A stretch of DNA of 64,000 bases from Paludibacter sp. (GCA_031292575.1 JARLGX010000006.1:1-64000); one strand, 5' to 3'; shown: positions 17,984 to 26,776, counted from the first letter of the stretch. Program-made: numbers and translations. The notes: generated from the letters alone by a model not told the origin.

Positions 17984-19012
17984 TTATTGATATTGAATAT
18001 AAATGGGTTGTGGTTTCAATTTCATCAAATCAGCAGGAGTCAGCATGATATGTGGAGCTTTTCTCAGGTCATTTTTATAGAATAATTTGAATCCTGTAAA
18101 TTGTACAGGCTCTTTTCGTATATAAAGTAGATAAGTGCTGCGCTTAAGAACGGGTTCTCCCCAACCGTCCATATTCATAACTATTTGTACCTCGGGATGT
18201 AATATAATATTTTTATAGTTTCTAACCATACCTTGTGTAAAACGGTGAACTATGAGGATTTTAGGACTTAAGTTATTTTTTTTCACTAACTTAGCCAAAT
18301 AATCCGAACAAAAATTAATATCGCTTGCATCCATGGTTCCAATTTTATGTCCAGGTATGCTACCGTCCTTCATCGAAAATTCGGGATCAATAGCTAAATG
18401 CACCTGAGGCATTTTCAAATATTTTTCTAATAGTGGAACTTCATGTTGTACATTGCTCTGTGCTACTTGTATATCTAAAAAAACAATTGCGTTTCCCATT
18501 TTGGCAATTGCCAACGCCGAATCAATCTGAACATCGGGCATACGTTTACAGTACTTCCCATCTTTCATCGGGATACCCTGTCCAACTACAGCAATATAAT
18601 GAATAGCAGGCTGTACTGGGGTGGTTGGGTCAATTTTCTTCCATGCTGCTACCTCAACGTTTAATCTTTTCCAAACCTCCTTTGGCGGAAATTCACCCAA
18701 AATTCCCATTTTTTTTGAATAAAGATTGCCATAATAAGCTACTATTCTTTTGAAAGGAAGAATGGCTCCATTTAGTGGATAGGAATGTAGGTGATTAGGC
18801 CATAATCCTGTAGTATCGCCATTTGCCAAAGCTTTCAGCTTGTTCTGATAAGCAGTAGTGTCAATTGGTGTTATCTCTTTTTCCTGTATTTGTACAGACA
18901 ATTTCTCTTGAGTTTTTTTCCCTTTTTGTTGTTGGCATCCACTTAAGACAAAAAGAAATACAAAAGCTAATATAGATAGTTTGGTATTTATAGCTGATAA
19001 TTGATAGTTCAT
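17984..19012 (-). CDS. Exported lipoprotein of unknown function, probable TIM-barrel-like fold
   Basis: The chosen start (MNYQLSAINTKLSILAF) gives a lipoprotein signal with lipobox VLSGC; a longer frame runs to 19096 but overlaps the deacetylase gene. The first 13 codons derive from a 7-bp tandem repeat. The roughly 340-residue protein contains IVAYYGNLYSKKMGILGEF, AIVFLDIQVAQS, VHLAIDPEFSM and ILIVHRFTQGMV, an alternating strand-helix pattern with conserved acidic residues that suggests a glycosidase-like barrel. I do not recognise a named family with confidence. It is the last gene of a three-gene operon with a polysaccharide deacetylase and a serine hydrolase, so an envelope or exopolysaccharide role is inferred. 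Confidence 0.65.
   Translation of the reverse strand: MNYQLSAINTKLSILAFVFLFVLSGCQQQKGKKTQEKLSVQIQEKEITPIDTTAYQNKLKALANGDTTGLWPNHLHSYPLNGAILPFKRIVAYYGNLYSKKMGILGEFPPKEVWKRLNVEVAAWKKIDPTTPVQPAIHYIAVVGQGIPMKDGKYCKRMPDVQIDSALAIAKMGNAIVFLDIQVAQSNVQHEVPLLEKYLKMPQVHLAIDPEFSMKDGSIPGHKIGTMDASDINFCSDYLAKLVKKNNLSPKILIVHRFTQGMVRNYKNIILHPEVQIVMNMDGWGEPVLKRSTYLLYIRKEPVQFTGFKLFYKNDLRKAPHIMLTPADLMKLKPQPIYIQYQ
18973..19012. repeat. Heptameric repeat at the 5' end of the lipoprotein gene
   Basis: Read on the - strand after ATGA, units ACTATCA, ATTATCA, GCTATAA, ATACCAA and ACTATCT follow in a 7-bp frame. The repeat is translated as the polar start of the signal peptide. Confidence 0.6.
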
Positions 19013-19031
19013 AAAATTACTGATTTGTAGA

Positions 19032-19868
19032 TTATTTTTTTCCAAAACTTCGGTGCATTGCTTTAAGTAGTCCTTGTTGAGAACATTCCGAAACAATTAT
19101 TCGTCGAACTGTTTGTAAAGGTAAGATTGAATCACGTTTTGTTGAAAGTGAAAACGAGAGTTTGAAATATTTGCTCAGTTCCTCAGCACCCTTGTGATCA
19201 AACACACCATTCGGATACGCCCAGTATTCAACAGGTTTACCAACAATTTTTTCTAATTTTGTTTTAGGCTCTGCTACTTGTTTCAACCAATCGGTCGGGT
19301 CTTTATATTTGGTTACCATTGTATGATCCCAACTATGCAGTCCTATAGTGTGTCCTGCTTTTGCCAAACCAGCAATTTGTTCGGTTGTCATATAATTCTT
19401 TTTATTATACGTGATAGTCATGATAAAGAAAACGCCTTTGAACCCAAACTTTTCCATTACAGGAGCAGCAATCAGAGCATGTTCCACGCGCGAATCATCG
19501 AAGGTTATCATCACGGGTTTTTCGGGTAAAGTCTTATTGTAAACCAGATAGTTATACAATTGGGCAGGAGAAATAGAGTGATAACCGCTATCAGATAGTA
19601 TTTTCATGTGCGATGTAAATGTAGCCTGACTTACCCTGTAATCGCTTTTAGTCCCATCCGAAATGCGATGATAGCACAGAACAGGCACTTCCTGTTTGGC
19701 ATAAATTTGGGCAGCTGTATTCTTAGTTTGTTTTACTCCTGCACTGCCTTTTGTATCAACAGCAACGTTAGCAACTCCCGAACTTCCATTTGTTTTATTA
19801 GTATAGTTACAAGCAGTAACCACAAACATCAGCAGTATTGCACTGAGATAGATATATTTTTTGTTCAT
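19032..19868 (-). CDS. Polysaccharide deacetylase lipoprotein (NodB domain)
   Basis: The 278-residue protein has lipobox VVTAC (MNKKYIYLSAILLMFVVTAC). The NodB/carbohydrate esterase 4 motifs are present: VLCYHRIS, MITFDDSR (metal-binding FDD), TIGLHSWDHT (metal-binding HSxxH-type pattern) and VEYWAYPNGVFD. Such enzymes remove acetyl groups from N-acetylglucosamine in peptidoglycan or exopolysaccharide outside the cytoplasm. The gene lies 11 bp behind the serine hydrolase gene and 19 bp ahead of the unknown lipoprotein gene, so the three are almost certainly one operon. Confidence 0.9.
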   Translation of the reverse strand: MNKKYIYLSAILLMFVVTACNYTNKTNGSSGVANVAVDTKGSAGVKQTKNTAAQIYAKQEVPVLCYHRISDGTKSDYRVSQATFTSHMKILSDSGYHSISPAQLYNYLVYNKTLPEKPVMITFDDSRVEHALIAAPVMEKFGFKGVFFIMTITYNKKNYMTTEQIAGLAKAGHTIGLHSWDHTMVTKYKDPTDWLKQVAEPKTKLEKIVGKPVEYWAYPNGVFDHKGAEELSKYFKLSFSLSTKRDSILPLQTVRRIIVSECSQQGLLKAMHRSFGKK

Positions 19869-19879
19869 ATACGGTTTAA

Positions 19880-21283
19880 TTATTTGATTGATTGATAAAT
19901 TACTTCTTGAATTTTGGGCCTAATACTCATTTTAGCCAGTTTGTTTACTCCATCATTCGGATAAGTACGATTGCTTAAAAATACATATACCAATTTGTTA
20001 ATTGGATCTACCCAACAACATGTTCCGGTATAACCTGTATGCCCATAAACGGCAGACGGAGCAGAAGCACAACACGAACTGTGCAACGGATTAGCCGGAA
20101 TTGGTTTGTCAAAGCCAAGCCCACGTCTTCCACTTGCCGAAGTAGTTGTTGTGAAGAGTTTGCATGTTTCTGCGCTAAGGTAACGTTTTCCATCCAACTC
20201 TCCATTATTTAATAACATTTGATATACTGTTGCAACATCTCTGGCAGTAGCAAATAAACCGGCATTACCGGAAACTCCACCCAAAAAAGCTGCATCCGGA
20301 TCGTGAACATAACCTTGTATTACGCCGTTACGCAGAAAATCTCTTTTAAGAGTTGGTGCAATATCTTCCTTTTTATGCGTTCGTAAAGGCAGATATGTTA
20401 TATTGTTTAATTTCATTGGAGTATAAAATTCATTGTACAAAAATTCGTCCAGAGTACTACCGCTAATCGTTTCTGCAATTTCTTTCAACAATATAAAGTT
20501 TATACAACTATAAACATACGTTTTATTATTCAAGCGTGAATGGGCGATCATCTGCATTGCAGCCTCGTGAAAGCGTTTATGTAAATAAAAACTGTCAGAT
20601 ACTTGCAACGTATATTCACCTGAAGGAATTTTTGATACCCAGTTTTCCTTATATTTCAATGTATTGCTACGCAATTGAACTTTACACATCGTATCTTTTG
20701 TTGAAACTGAAAAAGTTGGCGTACTTTTTTTTTCAACTACCAAATTGTAAAATGGGAGCCCTGCCGGTAAACCTGATTCATGAAATAACAGCTCACTGAT
20801 TGTTATGTTTTCCTTATTTGTTCCTCGAAGAAAACTAAGATATGTAGAAGCTTTATCTGTCAGTTTGAGTTTTCCTTCATCGTAAAGTTTCATTATGGCA
20901 AGCAATGTTCCGGTAGTTTTCGAGAGAGAAGCCAGATCGTACATGGTAGTTGGCTTCACTTTTTCAACTGACTCGTAAGTATAGTTTCCAAAACACTTAT
21001 CGTAAATAGGTTTGCCATCTTTTAACACTAGCACCTGACAACCAGGAAAAGCTCTGGCCCGAATACCATCTTTAACAATAGAATCGATACGATTTAAGGT
21101 TTCATATCTAATCCCAATTTCTTTTTGTGTACTAAGCTTTTGAGCTGCCGGTCTTACTAAGTTTTCTTTTGATACTAAGTTCAGTTCAGATGTTTTAAGA
21201 TGTCCCGGAAAATTATTTCCAGCCTGATCCGTTACGGTTATTGAAAATAAAAAAACGAGTAATATAGTAATTTGTTTTTTCAT
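19880..21283 (-). CDS. Exported serine hydrolase, class C beta-lactamase/PBP-like
   Basis: The 467-residue product has an N-terminal signal (ITILLVFLFSITVTDQAG). The nucleophile motif is SLSK in YDLASLSKTTGTLLAIMK (about residue 125), and the third motif is HTG in YGHTGYTGT near the C-terminus. The second motif, normally Y-x-N or YSD in this group, appears as YSCIN (about residue 257). Relatives include esterases, D-aminopeptidases and the domain fused to GH3 glucosidases in Bacteroidetes. It is the first gene of the operon with the deacetylase and the unknown lipoprotein, which points to cell-wall or glycan remodelling. Confidence 0.88.
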   Translation of the reverse strand: MKKQITILLVFLFSITVTDQAGNNFPGHLKTSELNLVSKENLVRPAAQKLSTQKEIGIRYETLNRIDSIVKDGIRARAFPGCQVLVLKDGKPIYDKCFGNYTYESVEKVKPTTMYDLASLSKTTGTLLAIMKLYDEGKLKLTDKASTYLSFLRGTNKENITISELLFHESGLPAGLPFYNLVVEKKSTPTFSVSTKDTMCKVQLRSNTLKYKENWVSKIPSGEYTLQVSDSFYLHKRFHEAAMQMIAHSRLNNKTYVYSCINFILLKEIAETISGSTLDEFLYNEFYTPMKLNNITYLPLRTHKKEDIAPTLKRDFLRNGVIQGYVHDPDAAFLGGVSGNAGLFATARDVATVYQMLLNNGELDGKRYLSAETCKLFTTTTSASGRRGLGFDKPIPANPLHSSCCASAPSAVYGHTGYTGTCCWVDPINKLVYVFLSNRTYPNDGVNKLAKMSIRPKIQEVIYQSIK

Positions 21284-21494
21284 AATTAACTTTTGGCTTG
21301 GTTATTATCTGCGAATCTTGATGAATTAAACCTATTTTAGTTCACAATTTAGCTAACGTACAACATCCTGTTTAATTGTCTGTTTTACATCCTTAATATA
21401 ACTAACAATGAAATTAATAGCATTTTTGTGATAATTATTATTTGTTATTGATTTTCAAATAGTTGCTTACTCTTTCGAGCTTTTTGAAAAAAAT
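21284..21494. other. Intergenic region between Tex and serine hydrolase genes
   Basis: The region holds the presumed promoter of the three-gene exported-enzyme operon (- strand). I see no strong terminator for tex outside its T-poor 3' end and no ORF. Confidence 0.3.
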
Positions 21495-23636
21495 TTAAAT
21501 TAATTTCAACTGCACCCGTTTTCGAATTGCATCCACTTCCATAATCCGTACTTTTACATGCTGATGCACCGATACTACTTCGGCGGGATTGCTGATATAA
21601 CGGTCGGCCATATTCGAAACGTGAACCAAGCCGTTTTCTTTAATGCCTATATCCACAAATGCACCGAAGTTAGTAATATTAGTTACAATGCCCGGCAGTT
21701 CCATGCCAATTTTAAGATCGGTTATTGTCTTCACATTGGCATCGAACTCAAAAATCTGAATGGCATTACGCGGATCTCGTCCCGGTTTTTCCAGCTCTAG
21801 TAAGATATCATTCAAGGTGGGCAATCCCACTTTTGGAGTAATGTATTTATGTAAATCAATGTTTTTCTTGAGCTCTTTATTTTGGATAAGTTCTTTTAAA
21901 TCCACTTTCAGGTCTTTAGCCATAGCTTCCACAATGCCATAACTCTCAGGATGAACAGCCGAATTGTCAAGCAAATGTTCTGCATCGGGAATCCGGAGAA
22001 ATCCTGCACACTGCTCAAAGGTCTTAGCGCCCATTTTAGGAACTTTCATCAACTGTTTACGACTTTTGAACGCTCCATTTTCTGTCCGGAAATCCACAAT
22101 ATTCTGCGCCAATTGCGGACCAAGCCCCGAAATATAGGTTAATAAATGCTTACTGGCGGTATTGAGGTTCACTCCCACCCGATTCACCGCATTCTCCACC
22201 GTTTGGTCCAGCGCTTTCTTTAGTTGCAACTGATCCACATCGTGCTGGTATTGACCTACACCAATAGATTTTGGGTCAATTTTTACCAGTTCTGCCAGCG
22301 GATCCATGAGCCTTCGACCAATGGAAACAGCACCACGCACCGTTACATCATAATCGGGAAATTCATCGCGGGCAATTTTAGAAGCAGAATAAATGGAAGC
22401 ACCATTTTCGCTTACCACAAAGAGCTTCACTTCGCGGTCGAAGCGCGTATTTTGGATAAACTGCTCGGTTTCACGTCCTGCCGTTCCATTACCAATAGCC
22501 ACAGCCTGAATATCATAGGCTTCCACCATTTTCTGCACTTTGCGCATGGCTTGCGAAGTTTCATTTACCGGCGGATGTGGGTAAATGGTTTCGTTGTGCA
22601 GCAAATTTCCCTGTGCATCCAGGCAAACTATCTTGCAACCTGTACGGAAACCGGGATCAATACCCAATACCCGTTTTTGTCCCAATGGTGGTGCTAGTAA
22701 TAGTTGACGGAGATTCTCGGCAAAAACGCGTATGGCTTCGGTATCGGCTTTGGCTTTACTTTCAGCTGCAAATTCAGTTTCAATGCTGGGTTTCAACAAA
22801 CGTTTGTAAGCGTCTGTCACAGCATCAGCCACTTGTTCGGATGCCTCCGTTTCGCCTTTTACAAATATCCGGTCGAGTTTTTCCAGGCAATGATCATCTT
22901 CCGGCGAAACATTTATACGTAAAAAACCTTCAGATTCACCCCGGCGCATAGCCAGTAACCTGTGTGACGAACAACGGGCTAGCTTCTCACTCATATCAAA
23001 ATAGTCGCGATATTTTTGGGCTTCTTCCTCTTTTCCTTTTATCAATTTGGATGTAATAATGGCTTCACGACTAAATATAATTCGGATAGAATTACGGGCA
23101 GCTTCACTCTCATTGATCCATTCGGCTATAATATCGCGTGCTCCACTCAATGCATCGTCTGTAGTTTCCACTTTACCTTTGACAAACTGCTGTGCCAAAC
23201 GTTCCACATCGTTCGATTGTTGTTTCATCAACATTTTGGCAAGCGGTTCTAACCCCTTCTCACGTGCAATCTCAGCTCTTGTACGGCGCTTTGGCTTGTA
23301 TGGCAGGTAAATGTCTTCTAGTTCAGTAATATTCCAGCAATTGTCAATTCTTGCTTTCAATTCTTCTGTCAGTTTGTCTTGTTCTTCAATGGATTTAAGC
23401 ACAGCAATTTTACGCTTGGCCAATTCAATCAATTTATCGTATTGATCTTTGGTATCGCCCAACTGCACTTCGTCCATTCCGTCGGTCATTTCTTTGCGAT
23501 AGCGACTTATAAACGGAATGGTCGCACCTTCATTGAACAACTCAATGGCATGACGTATTTGTTTTTCAGTAAGTTGAAGCGAAGAAGCAATAATCGAAAT
23601 AAATTTAGCTGGGATAGTTGTATTCTCGGTAGACAT
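21495..23636 (-). CDS. tex: RNA-binding transcriptional accessory protein Tex
   Basis: The protein of about 713 residues carries a Tex N-terminal helical domain (LQLTEKQIRHAIELFNEGATIPFISRYRKE), a YqgF/RNase H-like domain (VLGIDPGFRTGCKIV), a helix-hairpin-helix region (LLTYISGLGPQLAQNIVDFR) and a C-terminal S1 domain (LPGIVTNITNFGAFVDIG). Tex binds nucleic acid and RNA polymerase-associated complexes; its precise role is unclear. The frame is open upstream to 23726, but MSTENTT at 23636 matches the usual start, and the extra 30 codons would run through a palindromic repeat. Confidence 0.95.
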   Translation of the reverse strand: MSTENTTIPAKFISIIASSLQLTEKQIRHAIELFNEGATIPFISRYRKEMTDGMDEVQLGDTKDQYDKLIELAKRKIAVLKSIEEQDKLTEELKARIDNCWNITELEDIYLPYKPKRRTRAEIAREKGLEPLAKMLMKQQSNDVERLAQQFVKGKVETTDDALSGARDIIAEWINESEAARNSIRIIFSREAIITSKLIKGKEEEAQKYRDYFDMSEKLARCSSHRLLAMRRGESEGFLRINVSPEDDHCLEKLDRIFVKGETEASEQVADAVTDAYKRLLKPSIETEFAAESKAKADTEAIRVFAENLRQLLLAPPLGQKRVLGIDPGFRTGCKIVCLDAQGNLLHNETIYPHPPVNETSQAMRKVQKMVEAYDIQAVAIGNGTAGRETEQFIQNTRFDREVKLFVVSENGASIYSASKIARDEFPDYDVTVRGAVSIGRRLMDPLAELVKIDPKSIGVGQYQHDVDQLQLKKALDQTVENAVNRVGVNLNTASKHLLTYISGLGPQLAQNIVDFRTENGAFKSRKQLMKVPKMGAKTFEQCAGFLRIPDAEHLLDNSAVHPESYGIVEAMAKDLKVDLKELIQNKELKKNIDLHKYITPKVGLPTLNDILLELEKPGRDPRNAIQIFEFDANVKTITDLKIGMELPGIVTNITNFGAFVDIGIKENGLVHVSNMADRYISNPAEVVSVHQHVKVRIMEVDAIRKRVQLKLI

Positions 23637-23658
23637 ATTATTATTTGTTTCACGTAGG

Positions 23659-23676
23659 GACAGGTCGCAACCTGTC
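23659..23676. repeat. Palindrome GACAGGT-CGCA-ACCTGTC
   Basis: Two perfect 7-bp arms and a 4-nt loop lie between holA and tex, preceded by CGTAGG. The sequence resembles dispersed GTAGGGACAGGTCGC-type palindromes seen in many genomes. Confidence 0.5.
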
Positions 23677-23725
23677 ATTTCATTTTGTTTTTGATTATTT
23701 GTTGAGACTATGCATTGTCTGTACA

Positions 23726-24742
23726 TTAATGCAATATCTTAAATATCAGTTCCTTCATTAAATCACCCTCGTCAGTACTTGGATTATCAATACCTTTATA
23801 TCGAGCATCAGTTTCACGAATAAATGAAATAATATTCATCGTTTTCCAGGCTCCAAAGCTCTGGGCTGCTTTTTGGTAATCTTTTACAAAATAGGGATTT
23901 ATCTTGAGTTCGGAAGCAACAACTCCCTGGCTTTTGTCTGATAGGTAATGATATATCATCAAATCACTGAAAAACTTGAAAAGTTGAGATAAAACCATAA
24001 CCAGCGGATTGGCTTTTTTATTTTCAGCAAAATAACGAATAATACGATTTGCTTTCAATACATCTTTATTAATCAATGCTACCTGCAACTCAAACACATT
24101 GAAATCTTTACTAATTCCGATATTTTTTTCTACCAGTTCGGGTGTAATACTTTTGAAATCAGCTGGTTTTGTTAAAATTAATTTGTCAAGCTCATTCACT
24201 AGTTTACTCAAATCAGTTCCAAGAAAGTCCGAAATCATGGCTACAGCCTTGTCATCAATTGCAACATTCTTCGCTTTGCAATACTTAGTTATCCAACTGC
24301 TTACTTCATAGTCGCGCAGTTTTACCGACTCATAAACCGTGGCTATCTTAGAAATTTCCTGAAACCATTTTTTTCGTTTATCAGGCGTTCCATATTTATA
24401 GCAGAATACTAATATTGTGGACTTTAATGGATTGGACAGATAATGAAGCAAATTATCCCATTCTTTAATCAATTGAGCCTCTTTTACAATCAGCACCTGA
24501 TAAGCACCCATCATGGGATAGCGTTTGGCAGCGTTAATTACTGCACTAATATCCACATCTTTACCATATAAAATAGACATATCAAACTCTTTCTCAGTTT
24601 TATCCAAGACATTTTTCTGGATAAAATCGGATAATACATCAATATAATAAGGTTCTTCTCCCATTAAAAAATATATGGGACTATACTCCTTCTTTCGAAG
24701 GTCGGTCAGAATTTGTTCGTATGTAGTTTCTTGCTTAGCCAC
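23726..24742 (-). CDS. holA: DNA polymerase III subunit delta
   Basis: The 338-residue protein begins with PIYFLMGEEPYYIDVLSDFI, the AAA+-like domain of the clamp-loader delta subunit, and continues with DMSILYGKDVDISAVINAAKRYPMMG and LLHYLSNPLKSTILVFCYKYG. A central LSKLVNELDKL block and the helical collar region end the protein. Delta opens the beta sliding clamp during replication. The gene lies upstream of tex on the same strand with a 90-bp gap containing the palindrome. Confidence 0.95.
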   Translation of the reverse strand: MAKQETTYEQILTDLRKKEYSPIYFLMGEEPYYIDVLSDFIQKNVLDKTEKEFDMSILYGKDVDISAVINAAKRYPMMGAYQVLIVKEAQLIKEWDNLLHYLSNPLKSTILVFCYKYGTPDKRKKWFQEISKIATVYESVKLRDYEVSSWITKYCKAKNVAIDDKAVAMISDFLGTDLSKLVNELDKLILTKPADFKSITPELVEKNIGISKDFNVFELQVALINKDVLKANRIIRYFAENKKANPLVMVLSQLFKFFSDLMIYHYLSDKSQGVVASELKINPYFVKDYQKAAQSFGAWKTMNIISFIRETDARYKGIDNPSTDEGDLMKELIFKILH

Positions 24743-24792
24743 TTTTAGTTTTCTATTATCAATAAATCAATTATTTGTTGACTGATTACTTT

Positions 24793-25566
24793 TTATTCAA
24801 AACGTAAATGCTTGATAGTTCTACTGTTATTAATTAATGAGGATAACGACTTTACACCTATTTTAATGTGTTCTTCCACAAAACTAACAGTCACTTTTTG
24901 ATCGCTCTCAGTAGTTTTAATACCATCTTCTTGCAACGGCATATCTGAAACCAACAACAAAGCACCAATTGGAATACTGTTATAAAAACCAACAGAAAAA
25001 AGTGTTGCAGTTTCCATATCTACAGCCTGAGCATGTGTTTTACGCAAATAATCTTTAAAGTTCTCATCATGTTCCCATACACGACGGTTAGTGGTATAAA
25101 CAGTTCCTGTCCAATAATCCTTGCCAAAGTCACGAATGTTTGAAGAAACAGCTCGCTGAAGGCTAAATGCAGGAAGAGCAGGTATTTCGGGCGGAAAGTA
25201 ATCGTTCGAAGTTCCTTCGCCACGAATAGCGGCACTTGGCAATATATAGTCTCCCAATTTGTTTTTATCTTTCAATCCTCCGCATTTACCTAAAAACAAA
25301 ACTGCTTTTGGCTGAACTGCCGACAGAATATCCATAATAATAGCTGCATTTGGGCTTCCCATGCCAAAATTGATAATGGTAATACCATTTGCTGAAGCAT
25401 TTGGCATATTTCCATCCCGACCTACAACCGGTACATTAAACCATTCAGCAAAAAGTTCTACATAATTATTGAAATTAGTAAGTAATATATAATCTGTAAA
25501 TTCATTGAGAGGACGTTTTGTGTAGCGTGGAAGCCAGTTTTCTACAATTTCTTTTTTTGTTTTCAT
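24793..25566 (-). CDS. amn: AMP nucleosidase
   Basis: The 257-residue product begins MKTKKEIVENWLPRYT, as expected for the short Bacteroidetes AMP nucleosidase, so the ATG at 25566 is chosen over upstream in-frame starts that overlap the divergent gene. Purine-phosphorylase-fold motifs include NFGMGSPNAAIIMDIL, VLFLGKCGGLKD, IRGEGTSNDYFPPE and QAVDMETATLF (nucleoside-binding Met-Glu). The enzyme hydrolyses AMP to adenine and ribose 5-phosphate, tuning adenylate pools. It is separated by only about 100 bp from the divergent HsdR_N gene, so they share a promoter region. Confidence 0.9.
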   Translation of the reverse strand: MKTKKEIVENWLPRYTKRPLNEFTDYILLTNFNNYVELFAEWFNVPVVGRDGNMPNASANGITIINFGMGSPNAAIIMDILSAVQPKAVLFLGKCGGLKDKNKLGDYILPSAAIRGEGTSNDYFPPEIPALPAFSLQRAVSSNIRDFGKDYWTGTVYTTNRRVWEHDENFKDYLRKTHAQAVDMETATLFSVGFYNSIPIGALLLVSDMPLQEDGIKTTESDQKVTVSFVEEHIKIGVKSLSSLINNSRTIKHLRFE

Positions 25567-25664
25567 TACTATCAATATTATAGTTTGTTTTTGTAACTTC
25601 GCCATCAGTTTTTCGATCAAGAAGTGATAGCTCAGAAAAAAATTGGAAACAAAAATACTAAAAA

Positions 25665-26123
25665 ATGTTGCAATTAAACCTACCAAAGTACAATTTTCGA
25701 ATAAAAAAACAAGAAGAAAAATTACTCATTTTCGATAATCAGCGTAAAAGATATGTTTCACTCACTCCTGAAGAATGGGTTCGGCAACATTTTATAAAGT
25801 TTTTAATTGAAGCGAAAGGATATCCTGCAGCTTATCTAGCAATAGAAAAGCAATTAAGTTTGAATGGGATGAAAAAGCGATGTGATGCTGTACTGTACGA
25901 TAATAATGCTAAACCCGTAATGATTATTGAATTTAAAGCGCCAAATGTGCCTATTTCTCAAGCCACTTTTGATCAGGTTGCAGTTTATAATAGCAAATTG
26001 AATGTAGAATTCTTCATAATCAGCAACGGAATCGAGCATTTTTGCTGTAAAGTGAACGCAAAAACAGCCCGATATGAGTTTTTTTCTGAAATTCCTGATT
26101 TTTATTTAATAATTAATCGATAA
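25665..26123 (+). CDS. Orphan HsdR N-terminal domain nuclease-like protein
   Basis: The 152-residue protein matches the N-terminal domain of type I restriction enzyme R proteins (HSDR_N). A PD-(D/E)xK-like core is visible: RCDAVLYDNN, then MIIEFKAP (E-x-K), followed by QVAVYNSKLNVEFFIISNGIEHFC. There is no helicase domain and no HsdM or HsdS gene nearby. Stand-alone HSDR_N proteins of this size are widespread in Bacteroidetes, so this is a conserved solo protein of unknown role, not a truncated restriction system. Confidence 0.8.
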   Translation: MLQLNLPKYNFRIKKQEEKLLIFDNQRKRYVSLTPEEWVRQHFIKFLIEAKGYPAAYLAIEKQLSLNGMKKRCDAVLYDNNAKPVMIIEFKAPNVPISQATFDQVAVYNSKLNVEFFIISNGIEHFCCKVNAKTARYEFFSEIPDFYLIINR

Positions 26124-26248
26124 ATTTAACATCTACACAACACTGACAAACAGATCATTAACTAAAAAATATGTTGTAAAACAGTTAAATTACATTATTG
26201 AGATGAAGATTTAACATGAAACATGCTGTTTTTATGTTGTAAAACATA

Positions 26249-26256
26249 TAATTTTG
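26249..26256 (+). promoter_or_regulatory. -7 promoter element of short transcript
   Basis: TAATTTTG matches TAnnTTTG. It is preceded by two near-copies of TATGTTGTAAAACA (about 26169 and 26233), which may be regulator sites. Confidence 0.5.
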
Positions 26257-26262
26257 CATCGT

Positions 26263-26340
26263 CAATCAGAGAACATTTGATATGACAAAATCTAATACAA
26301 AGAATTCCCTATAAAATCACAGGGTATTCTTTGTTTTTTA
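26263..26340 (+). ncRNA. Candidate short RNA or attenuated leader
   Basis: A promoter-like TAATTTTG is followed within 80 bases by a very strong terminator: 13 of 14 bases of ACAAAGAATTCCCT (26297-26310) pair with AGGGTATTCTTTGT (26321-26334), then a T run. A 10-codon ORF (26282-26314, MTKSNTKNSL) ends inside the terminator. The unit lies about 50 bases before a + strand gene, so it may be an independent sRNA or a leader attenuator. No known RNA family is recognised. Confidence 0.45.
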
Positions 26341-26389
26341 TTAATAAGCAGAAGGTATAAAAAAGATTGTATATTTAAAATTTTAAGTT

Positions 26390-26776
26390 ATGAAAAAGAT
26401 TTTAGTTTTAGTTTTGGTAATGGTTGCAACTTCAACCTTTACATTTGCGATTAATCCAAGTGATTATGGGGTATTTTACAAACTGAATAATAAATCAACT
26501 TTCACGAGTTTGATGAATTATTTAGGGGCTGACAAAGGACAGGCAAATTATCTTAAAGAAGTTTTCAATGTAACAGCTGACGAATTACAAAATGCATCAA
26601 AAACAGGTAATGATAAATTTGCCGATAATGTAGTAAATTATAATTTATACAATACAAAATGTATTTTATCAGATAATCAATACAGAATGTATTTGAAAAT
26701 TATTAATTTATCAGTAAATAATGTAAATGACGATTTGTTAGACAAAAATAACTTAGTTTCTGATATTAACAAATAA
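26390..26776 (+). CDS. Small secreted protein of unknown function
   Basis: The 128-residue product has an N-terminal signal peptide (KKILVLVLVMVATSTFTFA), so it is exported. The mature part is helical and ends with LSDNQYRMYLKIINLSVNNV, a pattern I have seen in short Bacteroidetes proteins of unknown role. A promoter-terminator unit lies directly upstream and may control read-through into it. No catalytic residues stand out. Confidence 0.7.
   Translation: MKKILVLVLVMVATSTFTFAINPSDYGVFYKLNNKSTFTSLMNYLGADKGQANYLKEVFNVTADELQNASKTGNDKFADNVVNYNLYNTKCILSDNQYRMYLKIINLSVNNVNDDLLDKNNLVSDINK

Noticed and set aside
25665-26123. Remnant of a type I restriction system
   Set aside because: No HsdM, HsdS or helicase fragments flank it, and solo proteins of this length are common in Bacteroidetes.
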